64,000 nt of DNA, from contig JAECRL010000006.1 in NCBI GenBank assembly GCA_016000265.1, forward strand, positions 183,677 through 247,676, written 5' to 3'. Position 1 is the first letter of the stretch. Each line of letters opens with the position of its first letter. Source of the stretch: Burkholderiales bacterium. Lineage in GTDB: Bacteria; Pseudomonadota; Gammaproteobacteria; Burkholderiales; Burkholderiaceae_C. The position numbers and the translations under genes were made by a program. The notes under the pieces are model-generated. The model saw nothing but the letters and a program-made list of their open reading frames with translations. It was not told where the DNA came from and searched no databases. This document shows positions 63,970-64,000 of this stretch, piece by piece.

Positions 63970-64000
63970 GGCAGGGCGGGCAGGGCGGGCAGGGCGGGTG
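63970..64000. repeat. 9-bp tandem repeat at the right edge
   Basis: The unit GGGCAGGGC occurs three times in a row and starts a fourth. On the minus strand it is in frame with the DUF1653 gene and encodes Pro-Ala-Leu repeats. Its full length is cut by the window. Confidence 0.8.

Overview
The window is a gene-dense, very GC-rich chromosomal segment with no transposase, integrase, tRNA, rRNA or CRISPR array that I could see. Gene content and order fit a flagellated, polyhydroxyalkanoate (PHA)-storing betaproteobacterium of the order Burkholderiales, probably of the Comamonadaceae / Leptothrix-Rubrivivax-Aquabacterium group. The pointers are an intracellular PHB depolymerase with a cysteine nucleophile, a phasin, PrpE, an 88-residue second IF-1, FolM-FolB-TtcA, the Lrp/GlmS pair, CidA/LrgA-LrgB and SlyX. 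The placement is an inference from protein families; no rRNA is present to test it.

Layout. 1-7.5 kb: end of an unrecognised gene, UspA, an alpha/beta hydrolase, a metallophosphoesterase-YecA/SEC-C pair, a GST, PHB depolymerase PhaZ and propionyl-CoA synthetase PrpE. 7.6-21 kb: PhoD, LpxC with a small membrane protein, a MidA-type methyltransferase divergent from folM-folB-ttcA-lipoprotein, glmU, a DnaJ-domain membrane protein, an Lrp regulator divergent from glmS, a RIO-type kinase and small proteins. 21-28.8 kb: a GST, a chemoreceptor with an amber codon before its conserved tail, a SulP transporter, a flavodoxin-fold oxidoreductase, a DUF2147 protein and a secreted subtilase. 28.8-34.3 kb: a selenium locus, selU-ATPase-double permease-binding protein, divergent from selD. 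34.3-41.1 kb: RidA, a LON-domain protein, the YjfB motility protein with its own flagellar-sigma-like promoter and intrinsic terminator, LrgAB, RRM protein and IF-1, an orphan PAAR protein, a phasin and an Old Yellow Enzyme. 41.1-49.4 kb: a nuclease-helicase fusion, SlyX, a renalase-like flavoprotein, an HD-GYP phosphodiesterase with a zinc ribbon and a sigma28-like promoter, a fatty acid hydroxylase, a kinase/ATPase fusion and a DHH phosphoesterase. 49.4-57.2 kb: a TetR regulator divergent from a molybdenum hydroxylase operon (2Fe-2S subunit, Tat-exported Moco subunit, Mo-cofactor nucleotidyltransferase), then a giant AsmA/DUF748 protein. 57.2-64 kb: a secreted PHB depolymerase divergent from a winged-helix/ATPase regulator, a small flagellar rod-like protein, DNA polymerase IV, a lipoprotein, a ferredoxin and a DUF1653 protein.

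How the genes work together. Carbon storage is represented by two PHB depolymerases, a phasin and PrpE. Selenium use is the clearest functional module: a putative selenium-oxyanion ABC transporter is encoded in one operon with the tRNA 2-selenouridine synthase and sits back to back with selenophosphate synthetase. Motility and c-di-GMP genes (chemoreceptor, YjfB, HD-GYP, rod-like protein) are scattered rather than clustered, and two of them share one promoter pattern. Convergent gene pairs are packed very tightly, several overlapping at their 3' ends. Most transcription units lack a recognisable intrinsic terminator; one clear exception follows yjfB.
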